Assembly: GCF_900143525.1 (NCBI RefSeq)
Contig: NZ_FREZ01000008.1
Coordinates: forward strand, 1-64,000
Length of the DNA stretch: 64,000 nt
Direction of reading: 5' to 3'
Source: Ruegeria sp. Alg231-54
Lineage (GTDB): Bacteria > Pseudomonadota > Alphaproteobacteria > Rhodobacterales > Rhodobacteraceae
In this document: positions 52,560-59,860 of the stretch, piece by piece
Numbering within the stretch: position 1 is the first letter of the stretch
Layout: each line of letters starts with the position of its first letter
The notes under the pieces: generated by a model
What the model was told of the DNA's origin: nothing
Databases searched by the model: none
Seen by the model: only the letters and a program-made list of their open reading frames with translations
Program-made: the position numbers and the translations under genes

Positions 52560-52807
52560 TTATCCTCTTAGGCGGTGGTGCAGGATAATTGGAACCGCAA
52601 GGTCTTCCTCATCGCTCAGGTGGCGTTTCAGAAAGGCCTCGATGGCCTCTGATGTGTCGCGCAAGGATCCGACTTCGGATCGGGCCTGAGCCTCATCCAA
52701 TTGAATGAGCTTGATCACACGATTGGCCGTCCTTGTGTATTGGTCAAGGACCAGATCGAGATCGGCATGGTCCTTTTCCAAAACCTTAAGCCCACAGGCA
52801 AGGTCAC
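52560..52807 (-). pseudogene. Hemerythrin-like (HHE) protein, truncated
   Basis: The minus strand encodes the C-terminal part of a hemerythrin/HHE-type four-helix protein: a helix with LKVLEKDHADLDLVLDQY, a middle helix, and FLKRHLSDEEDLAVPIILHH near the end (His and Glu metal ligands). The N-terminal half with the first His ligands is missing. At about 52800 the sequence switches to an IS3 transposase fragment on the other strand, which explains the loss. The gene is therefore broken. Confidence 0.7.
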
Positions 52808-52940
52808 CGCCCACTCAATTCAGGGCTCCCAGTTCACTGGCCGAGATGGGCAGACGTTCCTGTGCCAGCATAATCTGGAACCCAGCATGAACTGACGCGC
52901 TAACCGTCACGACAACGCCTTCGCCGAACGCATTATGGAC
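52800..52940 (+). mobile_element. Remnant of an IS3-family transposase gene
   Basis: Plus-strand translation gives a short but clear OrfB segment: HSIQGSQFTGRDGQTFLCQHNLEPSMN, then a stop codon, then RANRHDNAFAERIMD, matching the region after the second catalytic Asp in IS3 OrfB. Only about 45 codons survive and a stop lies inside, so it is dead. It adjoins the cut end of a hemerythrin gene. Positions are approximate. Confidence 0.75.
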
Positions 52941-53023
52941 CTGTCCTTGGGGAACGGGGCCAATGACCAACGGGATGAGACTTCAGTCAGGAGGTTGAAG
53001 ACGGGCGGGAGGGTCGTTACGGC

Positions 53024-53734
53024 CTAGTCCTCGTTCAGGGTCAGGGTGACCCGATCTCCGGCAAATACGGTTCGCCCGAATTCAACCGGCAGACCATTGG
53101 GATCTGCGTTTATGCCGACGGAATACAGAACTGGCGCACCTTCTGTCAGTCGCAGGTGCAGGGCCTGTGTTGCCGTCGCCGCGCGCGCATTCAGGCGCGT
53201 TGAGATGCGGGTGTAATCCTTAACACCGCAGCGCTGCAAAGCCTTCGTTACAGATTCTGTCTCGGATAGCGCCTCAAGAATGCCGGGCAAGCGGTCCGCG
53301 GGAAAGACACTTTGGAACAGCCCGATCGGCTGCCCATCCGCCAGAGACAGTCCGTCATATACGTGTACCTGATCGCCTGAAGCGATCTCTAGGGCCTCTG
53401 CTTCTGTTTCATCTGCGGCGCGTGTTGTGATCGCTAGTATCTTTTTGCCGGGGATCTTGCCGCTGGCCGAGATGCTCTTGTGGTATCGGACGCGCTTGCC
53501 GATGGCATAATCGGTCGGACGGGCCGCGACAAAGACACCGGCGCCGCGACGGGCATGCACCAGACCTTGATCCGCCAGATCCGACAATGCGCGCCGCACC
53601 GTGTGGCGGTTGACCCCGTGTTTTGCCGCCAATTGTGCCTCGGTCGGCAGGCGGTCGCCAGTGTTGTACCGACCTTCCGCAATGTCGGATGTCAGGTTCA
53701 GGGCGATGCTTTTCCAGACAGGTGTTTTTCTCAT
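53024..53734 (-). CDS. phnF: GntR/HutC-family regulator of the phn operon
   Basis: This 236-residue regulator has the GntR winged helix (GDRLPTEAQLAAKHGVNRHTVRRALSDLADQGLV, about residues 27-60) and a UTRA ligand domain (DQVHVYDGLSLADGQPIGL onward). It is divergent from phnG, the standard place for PhnF. The 103-bp intergenic region contains a TTGTCTA ... TAGACAA inverted repeat (53791-53819) as its probable operator, and a weaker match to a Pho box near its own start. The repressor domain may sense a phosphonate or a C-P lyase intermediate. Confidence 0.88.
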   Translation of the reverse strand: MRKTPVWKSIALNLTSDIAEGRYNTGDRLPTEAQLAAKHGVNRHTVRRALSDLADQGLVHARRGAGVFVAARPTDYAIGKRVRYHKSISASGKIPGKKILAITTRAADETEAEALEIASGDQVHVYDGLSLADGQPIGLFQSVFPADRLPGILEALSETESVTKALQRCGVKDYTRISTRLNARAATATQALHLRLTEGAPVLYSVGINADPNGLPVEFGRTVFAGDRVTLTLNED

Positions 53735-53750
53735 GTCATCAAATCTTCAC
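53732..53750. promoter_or_regulatory. Possible Pho box upstream of phnG
   Basis: The bases ATGTCAT-CAAA-TCTTCAC (53733-53750) match the CTGTCAT repeat in 6 of 7 positions in the first half and 4 of 7 in the second. It overlaps the phnF start and lies about 90 bp from phnG. This is weak evidence for PhoB control. Confidence 0.3.
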
Positions 53751-53790
53751 AAGGTTGCGGATTGCCAGCTACAGCAGCGGGATGTAGTAT

Positions 53791-53819
53791 TTGTCTAGTT
53801 GTATAGATCACGTAGACAA
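53791..53819. promoter_or_regulatory. Candidate PhnF operator
   Basis: An inverted repeat TTGTCTA (53791-53797) and TAGACAA (53813-53819), with an inner TCTA/TAGA pair, lies between phnF and phnG, 18 bp before the phnG start. The sequence has the TAGAC-type core of HutC/PhnF sites. Binding is inferred. Confidence 0.65.
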
Positions 53820-53837
53820 CCCGGCCAAGAGGCTTTG

Positions 53838-54299
53838 ATGACAGATCAAACATATAATTCTAAGGCAACGCGACAGGACTGGATGGGCCTGCTGGCGCGT
53901 GCGCCCGAAAGCGCGCTGATGCCCCTTTGGGACAAGTACGAAGTACGCCCGAATTTTGAATGGCTGCGCAGCCCCGAAGTGGGCGGCGTCATGGTGCGCG
54001 GGCGCACTGGTGGCACTGGCGCTCGGTTCAACATTGGCGAAATGACCGTCACGCGGTGTTCTCTGGTGCTGCAGGATGGAACGGTTGGGCATGGATACGT
54101 GCAGGGCCGGTCCAAGTCCAAGGCCCAAGCGGCCGCATTGATTGATGCTTTGATGCAGACCTCGGCTGCGGGTGCAGTTCATGACCAAGTGATCGCGCCG
54201 CTCGAGGGTCAGATACAGTCCGCCAGAACAGATCGCGCCTCCAAAGCCGCAGCGACGAAGGTTGAGTTTTTCACCATGGTAAGGGGAGAGGACACATGA
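53838..54299 (+). CDS. phnG: C-P lyase subunit PhnG
   Basis: This 153-residue protein is the small PhnG subunit of the PhnGHIJ core complex. It has RQDWMGLLARA near the N-terminus and TGARFNIGEMTVTRCSL, both typical. The complex attaches the phosphonate to ribose-triphosphate (PhnGHIM) and then cleaves the C-P bond (PhnJ). ATG at 53838 follows the operator; its stop overlaps phnH by 4 bases (ATGA). Confidence 0.92.
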   Translation: MTDQTYNSKATRQDWMGLLARAPESALMPLWDKYEVRPNFEWLRSPEVGGVMVRGRTGGTGARFNIGEMTVTRCSLVLQDGTVGHGYVQGRSKSKAQAAALIDALMQTSAAGAVHDQVIAPLEGQIQSARTDRASKAAATKVEFFTMVRGEDT

Positions 54300-54871
54300 C
54301 GGCGCAGACCCAATTTTCCGGGGGTTTTCAGAATGCACCTGTCCAGGCCGCGCATGCATTCCGCGCCGCCATGACCGTAATGGCCCAGCCCGGAGAAATC
54401 CGTGACCTGAGGGGTGCGCAACCGCCAAAGCCCCTATCGATCGCAGCAGGAACCTTGCTGCTGACTTTGTGTGACCCCGAGACAAAGGTCCATCTGGCGG
54501 GCGAGTTCAACACCGATGGGGTGCGCGAGTGGCTGACCTTTCACACAGGTGCGCCCATTTCACAGGCTGCTGTAGCAGATTTCGCCGTAGGGAGTTGGGC
54601 TGAGCTCAGCCCACTGGGATCATTTCGTATCGGTACCGCAGAATACCCAGATCGCTCGGCCACCTTGATTGTTGAATGTGACGCGCTGCAACAAGCAGGT
54701 GCTATTCTAAGTGGTCCGGGGATCAAAGACACTGCGCGGCTATCCTTGCCGGATGCCCCGGCATTGCAGGCCAACGCGGCTTTGTACCCGCTTGGATGTG
54801 ACTTCTTTTTTACCTGCGGCGACCGGGTGGCGGCCCTGCCTCGCAGTACCCAAATCAGTGTGGAGGCCTAG
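54296..54871 (+). CDS. phnH: C-P lyase subunit PhnH
   Basis: This 191-residue subunit has the PhnH hallmarks FRAAMTVMAQPGEI and LLTLCDPETKVHL, and YPLGCDFFFTCGDRVAALPR near the C-terminus. It scaffolds the core complex with PhnG, PhnI and PhnJ and resembles PLP-transferase folds without the PLP lysine. Its start overlaps phnG and phnI begins 4 bp after its stop, so expression is coupled. Confidence 0.92.
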   Translation: MTAQTQFSGGFQNAPVQAAHAFRAAMTVMAQPGEIRDLRGAQPPKPLSIAAGTLLLTLCDPETKVHLAGEFNTDGVREWLTFHTGAPISQAAVADFAVGSWAELSPLGSFRIGTAEYPDRSATLIVECDALQQAGAILSGPGIKDTARLSLPDAPALQANAALYPLGCDFFFTCGDRVAALPRSTQISVEA

Positions 54872-54874
54872 GCA

Positions 54875-55966
54875 ATGTATGTTGCAGTCAAGGGTGGCGA
54901 GACGGCCATCGAAAACGCACATGCCTGGTTGGCGGAAGAAAGACGCGGCGCAACCGACATTGACGAACTGAGCATCGCCCAAATCCGGGAACAGCTGGGT
55001 CTGGCGGTCAATCGGGTGATGGCCGAGGGGTCTTTGTACGACCCCGATTTGGCGGCCCTGGCCATCAAGCAGTCGCGCGGCGATTTGATCGAGGCGATCT
55101 TTCTGATCCGAGCCTACCGAACGACATTGCCGCGATTTGGCTATTCGAAACCGGTTAAGACTGATGAGATGGCGTGTGATCGCCGGATTTCGGCCACGTT
55201 CAAGGATGCGCCGGGCGGGCAGGTGCTGGGGCCAACCTTTGATTACACACACCGCTTGCTGGACTTCAAACTGGCCGCAGAAGGTGAGGTTCCGGCTGCG
55301 CCTACGGCGCAACCCCGCACCGAGGCGACGCCGCATATCACTGAGTTCCTGAAGGGCGAGGACATCATTCAGGATGAACCCGCCAGTGACACCACCCCGG
55401 GTGATCTGACGCGCGAACCGATGGAGTTTCCGTCGAACCGCCCCCTGCGTCTGCAATCCCTGACCCGCGGGGATGAGGGGTTTGTACTGGGCATGGCCTA
55501 TTCAACGCAACGCGGTTACGCCCGTAACCACGCATTCGTCGGTGAGTTGCGGATCGGTAAGGTCGCAGTGGAAATGGACATCCCGGAACTGGGTTTCGCC
55601 ATCGACATCGGCGAAATCGAATTGACCGAATGCGAGACGGTGAACCAGTTCAAAGGTTCCAAGACGGAACCCCCGCAATTCACCCGTGGCTATGGTTTGG
55701 TGTTTGGTCAGTCTGAACGGAAATCCATCGCGATGGCTTTGGTGGATCGCGCCCTGCGTTGGGAAGAGTTGGGCGAAGACAATCTGGGCGCACCCGCGCA
55801 GGACGAGGAATTCGTGCTCAGCCACGCGGACAACATTCAGGCGACGGGTTTCCTCGAGCATATCAAGCTGCCGCACTACGTGGATTTCCAGTCCGAGCTG
55901 GAACTGGTTCGCAAACTACGACGCGAAGCCGAAGAACGGATGCAGCCGAAAGAAGCTGCGGAATGA
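54875..55966 (+). CDS. phnI: C-P lyase subunit PhnI
   Basis: This 363-residue subunit is the nucleosidase-type component that, with PhnG and PhnH, replaces adenine of ATP by the phosphonate. Conserved segments are MYVAVKGGETAIENAHAWL, VMAEGSLYDPDLAALAIKQS and the RGYGLVFGQSERKSIAMALVDRAL region. The length is normal. The stop (55964-55966) overlaps an ATG that begins a short frame, and phnJ does not follow directly: 297 bp intervene. Confidence 0.92.
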   Translation: MYVAVKGGETAIENAHAWLAEERRGATDIDELSIAQIREQLGLAVNRVMAEGSLYDPDLAALAIKQSRGDLIEAIFLIRAYRTTLPRFGYSKPVKTDEMACDRRISATFKDAPGGQVLGPTFDYTHRLLDFKLAAEGEVPAAPTAQPRTEATPHITEFLKGEDIIQDEPASDTTPGDLTREPMEFPSNRPLRLQSLTRGDEGFVLGMAYSTQRGYARNHAFVGELRIGKVAVEMDIPELGFAIDIGEIELTECETVNQFKGSKTEPPQFTRGYGLVFGQSERKSIAMALVDRALRWEELGEDNLGAPAQDEEFVLSHADNIQATGFLEHIKLPHYVDFQSELELVRKLRREAEERMQPKEAAE

Positions 55967-55994
55967 AGGTCGAGCCAAAGGAAAGGGGGCATCA

Positions 55995-56267
55995 ATGAAC
56001 TGGATAGCGCCCGCATATGCGCGGCGGCAAGCCAAGCTGGGGATTTTACCAACCTGCCTTATTGGCGTCGCAGGTTTCTACCGGGTGGCGAGTCCGTGCG
56101 CGCGCCAACCGAACTCCATTCGCCATTTGGATCCCGCTTTTGCGCACGACGTCGTCGCTTCGCATGACGAGAGTGAAAGAAAAGATACACCAATAGCGCC
56201 AATAACAATGCGCCCAACAGAAATACGTCCACAAAAACACCAAAAACAAAGTGATACATCAAAATGA
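55995..56267 (+). CDS. Possible small protein between phnI and phnJ, coupled to phnJ
   Basis: This 90-codon frame has a strong ribosome site (GGAAAGGGGGCATC before ATG at 55995). Its stop overlaps the phnJ start (ATGA at 56264-56267). It is itself reached from phnI through an 11-codon frame (55963-55998), also with an ATGA overlap. The product (MNWIAPAYARRQAKLG..., then a Pro/His/Asp/Lys-rich part) matches no family known to me, and composition from about residue 30 looks like the shadow of an antisense frame. It may work as a leader that feeds ribosomes to phnJ. Confidence 0.35.
   Translation: MNWIAPAYARRQAKLGILPTCLIGVAGFYRVASPCARQPNSIRHLDPAFAHDVVASHDESERKDTPIAPITMRPTEIRPQKHQKQSDTSK
56059..56259 (-). 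CDS. Possible antisense small membrane protein in the phnI-phnJ gap
   Basis: This 66-codon minus-strand frame begins at ATG 56257-56259 and ends with a TAA. It encodes a strongly hydrophobic segment (VDVFLLGALLLALLVYLFF) followed by a basic stretch (HSRHAKRRRRAQKR) and a polar tail, which looks more like a real membrane protein than random sequence. It lies antisense to the 90-codon frame and its start lies just before phnJ. No ribosome-binding site is evident, so existence is uncertain. Confidence 0.35.
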   Translation of the reverse strand: MYHFVFGVFVDVFLLGALLLALLVYLFFHSRHAKRRRRAQKRDPNGEWSSVGARTDSPPGRNLRRQ

Positions 56268-57124
56268 ATGAGTATAACTTCGCATATTTGGACGAACAAA
56301 CCAAGCGAATGATCCGGCGCGCCATTCTAAAAGCTCTGGCTGTGCCCGGTTATCAGGTGCCATTCGCCAGCCGTGAAATGCCGATGCCATATGGCTGGGG
56401 CACCGGTGGAGTGCAGGTTTCAGCCGCTACATTAACACCCGAAGACACGTTTAAAGTGATCGATCAGGGCGCCGATGACACCACCAATGCTGTGTCGATC
56501 CGCAAGTTTTTTGAGAACACGGCAGGCGTGAAAACGACCGAGGAAACCGAAAAGGCCACGGTCATCCAGACCCGCCACCGCACCCCCGAGGCGAAGCTGC
56601 GCAAGGACCAGATCATCGTTTATCAGGTGCCGATCCCGGAACCTCTGCGCTTTCTGGAACCGCGTGAGACCGAGACCCGCAAGATGCACAGCCTCGAAGA
56701 ATATGGGCTGATGCATGTGAAGCTGTACGAGGACATCAGCCAGCACGGGGCGATTTCGACCGCATATGCCTATCCGGTGAAAGTGTCGGACCGCTATGTG
56801 ATGGACCCGTCGCCGATCCCGAAATTCGACAACCCAAAGCTTGAGATGGACGCGATCCAGCTGTTTGGTGCGGGACGGGAACAGCGAATTTACGCAGTTC
56901 CGCCGCATACCAAGGTCGTCAGTCTGGATTTCGAGGATTACCCGTTTGAGGCCACCAAGGCCGATCACCCATGCGATCTTTGTGGGGCAGAGGATAGCTA
57001 TCTCGACGAAGTGATCATGGATGATGCAGGCAACCGGATGTTCGTCTGTTCCGACACCGATTATTGCCGGTCTCGCCGCGAGGCGGGCCATGTTGGCCGA
57101 TTGGCCGAGGAGAATGCGGCATGA
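56264..57124 (+). CDS. phnJ: C-P lyase radical-SAM subunit PhnJ
   Basis: This 286-residue radical-SAM enzyme cleaves the C-P bond of ribosyl phosphonates. The PhnJ-specific Cys pattern is intact: CDLC, 21 residues, then C, five residues, then C (C-x2-C-x21-C-x5-C). NFAYLDEQTKRMIRRAILKA and the FASREMPMPYGWGTGGVQ region are nearly invariant. ATG at 56264 is the only in-frame start, as a TGA stands upstream at 56252. The stop overlaps the phnK start (ATGA). Confidence 0.95.
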   Translation: MNEYNFAYLDEQTKRMIRRAILKALAVPGYQVPFASREMPMPYGWGTGGVQVSAATLTPEDTFKVIDQGADDTTNAVSIRKFFENTAGVKTTEETEKATVIQTRHRTPEAKLRKDQIIVYQVPIPEPLRFLEPRETETRKMHSLEEYGLMHVKLYEDISQHGAISTAYAYPVKVSDRYVMDPSPIPKFDNPKLEMDAIQLFGAGREQRIYAVPPHTKVVSLDFEDYPFEATKADHPCDLCGAEDSYLDEVIMDDAGNRMFVCSDTDYCRSRREAGHVGRLAEENAA

Positions 57125-57891
57125 CCCCCCTGTTGCAGGTCAAAGGCATCGAAAAGCGTTATGGCGCGCGGATCGGGTGCTCGGATGTGAGTTTTGATCT
57201 CTTCCCCGGTGAGGTGATGGGGATTGTGGGTGAAAGCGGATCGGGCAAGTCGACGCTGTTGAATTGCATGGCCGGTCATCTGGAACCCGATGCGGGGCAG
57301 GTGATTTTTGGCACGCGCGCTGATGGTCCAGTGGATACGGTCACCATGTCCGAACCGGAACGTCGGATGCTGAGCCGTACGGACTGGGCCTTTGTACATC
57401 AGCATGCGCGAGACGGCCTGCGGATGTCGGTCAGTGCTGGCGGCAATATTGGTGAGCGTCTGATGGCGGTAGGAGATCGCCACTATGGCGCCATCCGGGA
57501 CCGCGCGATCGACTGGTTGGGCCGGGTTGAGATTGAGGAATCTCGTGTGGATGACCGTCCGTCGGCCTTTTCTGGCGGGATGCAGCAGCGATTGCAGATC
57601 GCCCGCAATCTAGTCACGGGGCCGCGCCTGGTGTTCATGGATGAACCAACGGGCGGGCTGGATGTTTCCGTTCAGGCGCGTCTGCTGGATCTGCTGCGCG
57701 GTTTGGTGCGTGAGATGGGGTTGAGCGCGATCATCGTCACCCATGACCTCGCCGTCGTGCGCCTGCTGGCGGATCGACTGATGGTGATGAAAAGCGGTCA
57801 TGTGGTCGAGGCCGGGTTGACCGATCAGGTTCTCGACGATCCGCAACATGCCTACACGCAGTTGCTCGTGTCCAGCGTTCTGCAGGTTTGA
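57121..57891 (+). CDS. phnK: C-P lyase-associated ABC protein PhnK
   Basis: This 256-residue ABC protein has Walker A GESGSGKSTLLNCM, the signature SGGMQQRLQIARNL, Walker B LVFMDEPTGGLD and the switch His (VTHDLAV). PhnK docks on PhnJ in the C-P lyase complex and powers turnover with PhnL rather than acting as a transporter. Its start at 57121 overlaps the phnJ stop; the frame runs upstream to 57064 only as a shadow. Confidence 0.92.
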   Translation: MTPLLQVKGIEKRYGARIGCSDVSFDLFPGEVMGIVGESGSGKSTLLNCMAGHLEPDAGQVIFGTRADGPVDTVTMSEPERRMLSRTDWAFVHQHARDGLRMSVSAGGNIGERLMAVGDRHYGAIRDRAIDWLGRVEIEESRVDDRPSAFSGGMQQRLQIARNLVTGPRLVFMDEPTGGLDVSVQARLLDLLRGLVREMGLSAIIVTHDLAVVRLLADRLMVMKSGHVVEAGLTDQVLDDPQHAYTQLLVSSVLQV

Positions 57892-57914
57892 GTATTTGGA
57901 AAAGATGAAGTGCT

Positions 57915-58598
57915 ATGATTGAGCTTATCAATGTCAGCAAAAGCTTTACCCTTCATAATCAGGGTAGTGCCGTAATTCCGGTGATGCAGGGTGCATCGCT
58001 GAAGGCCGCCGCAGGTGAATGCGTCGCCCTGACCGGGGCCTCGGGGGCAGGGAAATCAACGCTGATGCGGGTGATATATGGGAATTACCTGGCCGCATCA
58101 GGCCAGGTTTTTGTCGGTGATCTGGACGTCGCCAAGGCCGAACCGCGCGAAATTCTGGCGCTACGGCGCGAGACGCTCGGCTATGTCAGTCAGTTCCTAC
58201 GTGTGGTCCCCAGAGTGCCGACGCTTGAGGTGGTGGCCGAGCCGCTGTTGGCCGTTGGGTGCGACAAGCAAGCGGCGCTGGATAAGGCGACGGGGTTGTT
58301 GGGGCGGTTGAACATTCCCGAAAGACTGTGGAGCCTGAGCCCGACCACTTTTTCGGGTGGTGAGCAGCAGCGGGTGAACATCGCACGTGGATTTGCGCAC
58401 GATTACCCTGCGATGCTGTTGGACGAACCGACTGCCTCACTGGATGCGCAAAATCGCGAAACGGTGCTGTCTTTGATCGAAGAGGCCAAAGCGCGCGGCG
58501 CGGCGATTGTTGGCATCTTCCATGATATCGAAGCGCGCAGCCGGGTCTGTGATCGTGAGATCAACGTGTCCGAATTCACTCCGGGAATGGCGGCATGA
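57915..58598 (+). CDS. phnL: C-P lyase-associated ABC protein PhnL
   Basis: This 227-residue ABC protein has Walker A GASGAGKSTLMRVIYGNYL, the signature SGGEQQRVNIARGF and Walker B MLLDEPTASLD. It pairs with PhnK as the second ABC subunit associated with the core complex. It follows phnK by 23 bp and overlaps phnN by four bases. Confidence 0.92.
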   Translation: MIELINVSKSFTLHNQGSAVIPVMQGASLKAAAGECVALTGASGAGKSTLMRVIYGNYLAASGQVFVGDLDVAKAEPREILALRRETLGYVSQFLRVVPRVPTLEVVAEPLLAVGCDKQAALDKATGLLGRLNIPERLWSLSPTTFSGGEQQRVNIARGFAHDYPAMLLDEPTASLDAQNRETVLSLIEEAKARGAAIVGIFHDIEARSRVCDREINVSEFTPGMAA

Positions 58599-59143
58599 GC
58601 TTTGCGCCGGTCATAGCCTTTGTTGGTCCGTCAGGTGTCGGCAAAGACAGCGTCATGGAGGCGTTGGTCACGCAGTCGTCGGGTATCAGACGGGTTCGCC
58701 GGGTGATTACTCGTCCCGAGGGCGAAGAAGGTGAAGATTTTGATCGGGCGTCGATTGAAGTCTTCGAGAAGATGGTGCTGGACGGAGCCTTTGCGTTGCA
58801 CTGGAGCGCGCACGGGCTGCACTATGGCATTCCGATTGAAATCGATGACCAACGGCAATCGGCGAATGCGCTGTTGGTCAATCTGTCCCGTTCGGTTCTG
58901 TTGAACGCGCAAGCGGTTTTTGGCGACCTGATCGTGATTTCGCTGACAGCGGACCCTGAGGTGCTGGCGCAACGCCTCTCTGTACGCGGGCGGGAAAGCG
59001 CCTCTGATCAGGCGCGTCGTATGGGACGCGCTAGCATGCCTTTGCCCGACGGGCTGAACCGTGTGATCGAAGTTGATAATTCCGGGCCGCTGGAAGTCAC
59101 GATTGATGCGATCCTTGCCGGGCTTCAACCGGAAAGGGCGTAG
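58595..59143 (+). CDS. phnN: Ribose 1,5-bisphosphate phosphokinase PhnN
   Basis: This 182-residue guanylate-kinase-fold protein has the P-loop GPSGVGKDSVMEAL (about residues 10-23) and RVRRVITRPEGEEGEDF. PhnN makes phosphoribosyl diphosphate (PRPP) from ribose 1,5-bisphosphate, the last step that recovers the ribose from C-P lyase. Its start overlaps phnL (ATGA). Its 3' end overlaps the convergent DUF1045 gene by 19 bp. Confidence 0.9.
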   Translation: MSFAPVIAFVGPSGVGKDSVMEALVTQSSGIRRVRRVITRPEGEEGEDFDRASIEVFEKMVLDGAFALHWSAHGLHYGIPIEIDDQRQSANALLVNLSRSVLLNAQAVFGDLIVISLTADPEVLAQRLSVRGRESASDQARRMGRASMPLPDGLNRVIEVDNSGPLEVTIDAILAGLQPERA

Positions 59144-59808
59144 CGATGGATCAGATGAAACCTCCCATCTTCGGCTTCGCCCATAAGCGCCAAATCCCTG
59201 ATCTGACAGGGGGCGGGCAGCAGGGGCACCAGATGGTCCTCCAATGCGGCCTGAACGGTTTTCAGCGTGGGTTTGTCCAGTTTTCTGCTGAGGGTGATGT
59301 GAAAGCGGAACGTGTCCATCACGTAAGGATAACCCCAACGCAGCAAGTTGGCGTCCTGTTCCGGCGTCAGGCCCGAGGCACGTCGGCGGTCCAGTTCCGC
59401 GGCGGACGTCGGGGCGCGAAAGCCGTCAAGTTCGCGGACGCAAGCCGCCGCCAGCGCGTTCAGCGCGTCGGTATCGCCCAAGGGCCGCAGGGCCAGAAAA
59501 CGACCCAGCCGGGCGATTTCGAACCCGTCCAGCGTGACGGGCGGTTGTGTTCCGGCCAACCGATTGCAGGCATCTTGCAAGTCGGTCAGAGATTGCCCCT
59601 TGTTCAGGCGAAACGGCGGCTTCAACGTCGCGTGCAGCCCATATTTTCGCGGAACATCGGTCGCGGCTGCGACCTCCACGCCATCAATGACAGGATGCGC
59701 AACTTCAGTTCCGGTTTCCATGTCCCAGCCCAACCATTGGATCGCAAAGCTTGTCCATTCGGCCTGAGCCGGTGGCGCAAAATAGATCGCGTATCGCGTG
59801 AATGTCAC
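59125..59808 (-). CDS. DUF1045 phosphonate-metabolism protein (2H phosphoesterase fold)
   Basis: This 227-residue protein has two His-x-Thr motifs, YGLHATLKPP (about residues 56-65) and FRFHITLSRK (about 165-174), which define the 2H phosphoesterase superfamily, enzymes that open cyclic phosphates. It belongs to the family known as a phosphonate-operon protein. C-P lyase yields a ribose cyclic phosphate that PhnP must hydrolyse, and no phnP is seen in this window. So this protein may fill that step. Orientation is opposite to phn, with convergence at phnN and divergence from phnM. Confidence 0.82.
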   Translation of the reverse strand: MTFTRYAIYFAPPAQAEWTSFAIQWLGWDMETGTEVAHPVIDGVEVAAATDVPRKYGLHATLKPPFRLNKGQSLTDLQDACNRLAGTQPPVTLDGFEIARLGRFLALRPLGDTDALNALAAACVRELDGFRAPTSAAELDRRRASGLTPEQDANLLRWGYPYVMDTFRFHITLSRKLDKPTLKTVQAALEDHLVPLLPAPCQIRDLALMGEAEDGRFHLIHRYALSG

Positions 59809-59860
59809 ATTGGCCTCCTATGCGTGGCCTTCCCAATAGCTCAAACCTTGTGAAGTTCAG

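Noticed and set aside
52705-52895. 64-codon plus-strand frame over the hemerythrin/IS3 junction
   Set aside because: It is a chimera of the antisense of hemerythrin and an IS3 fragment, not a gene.
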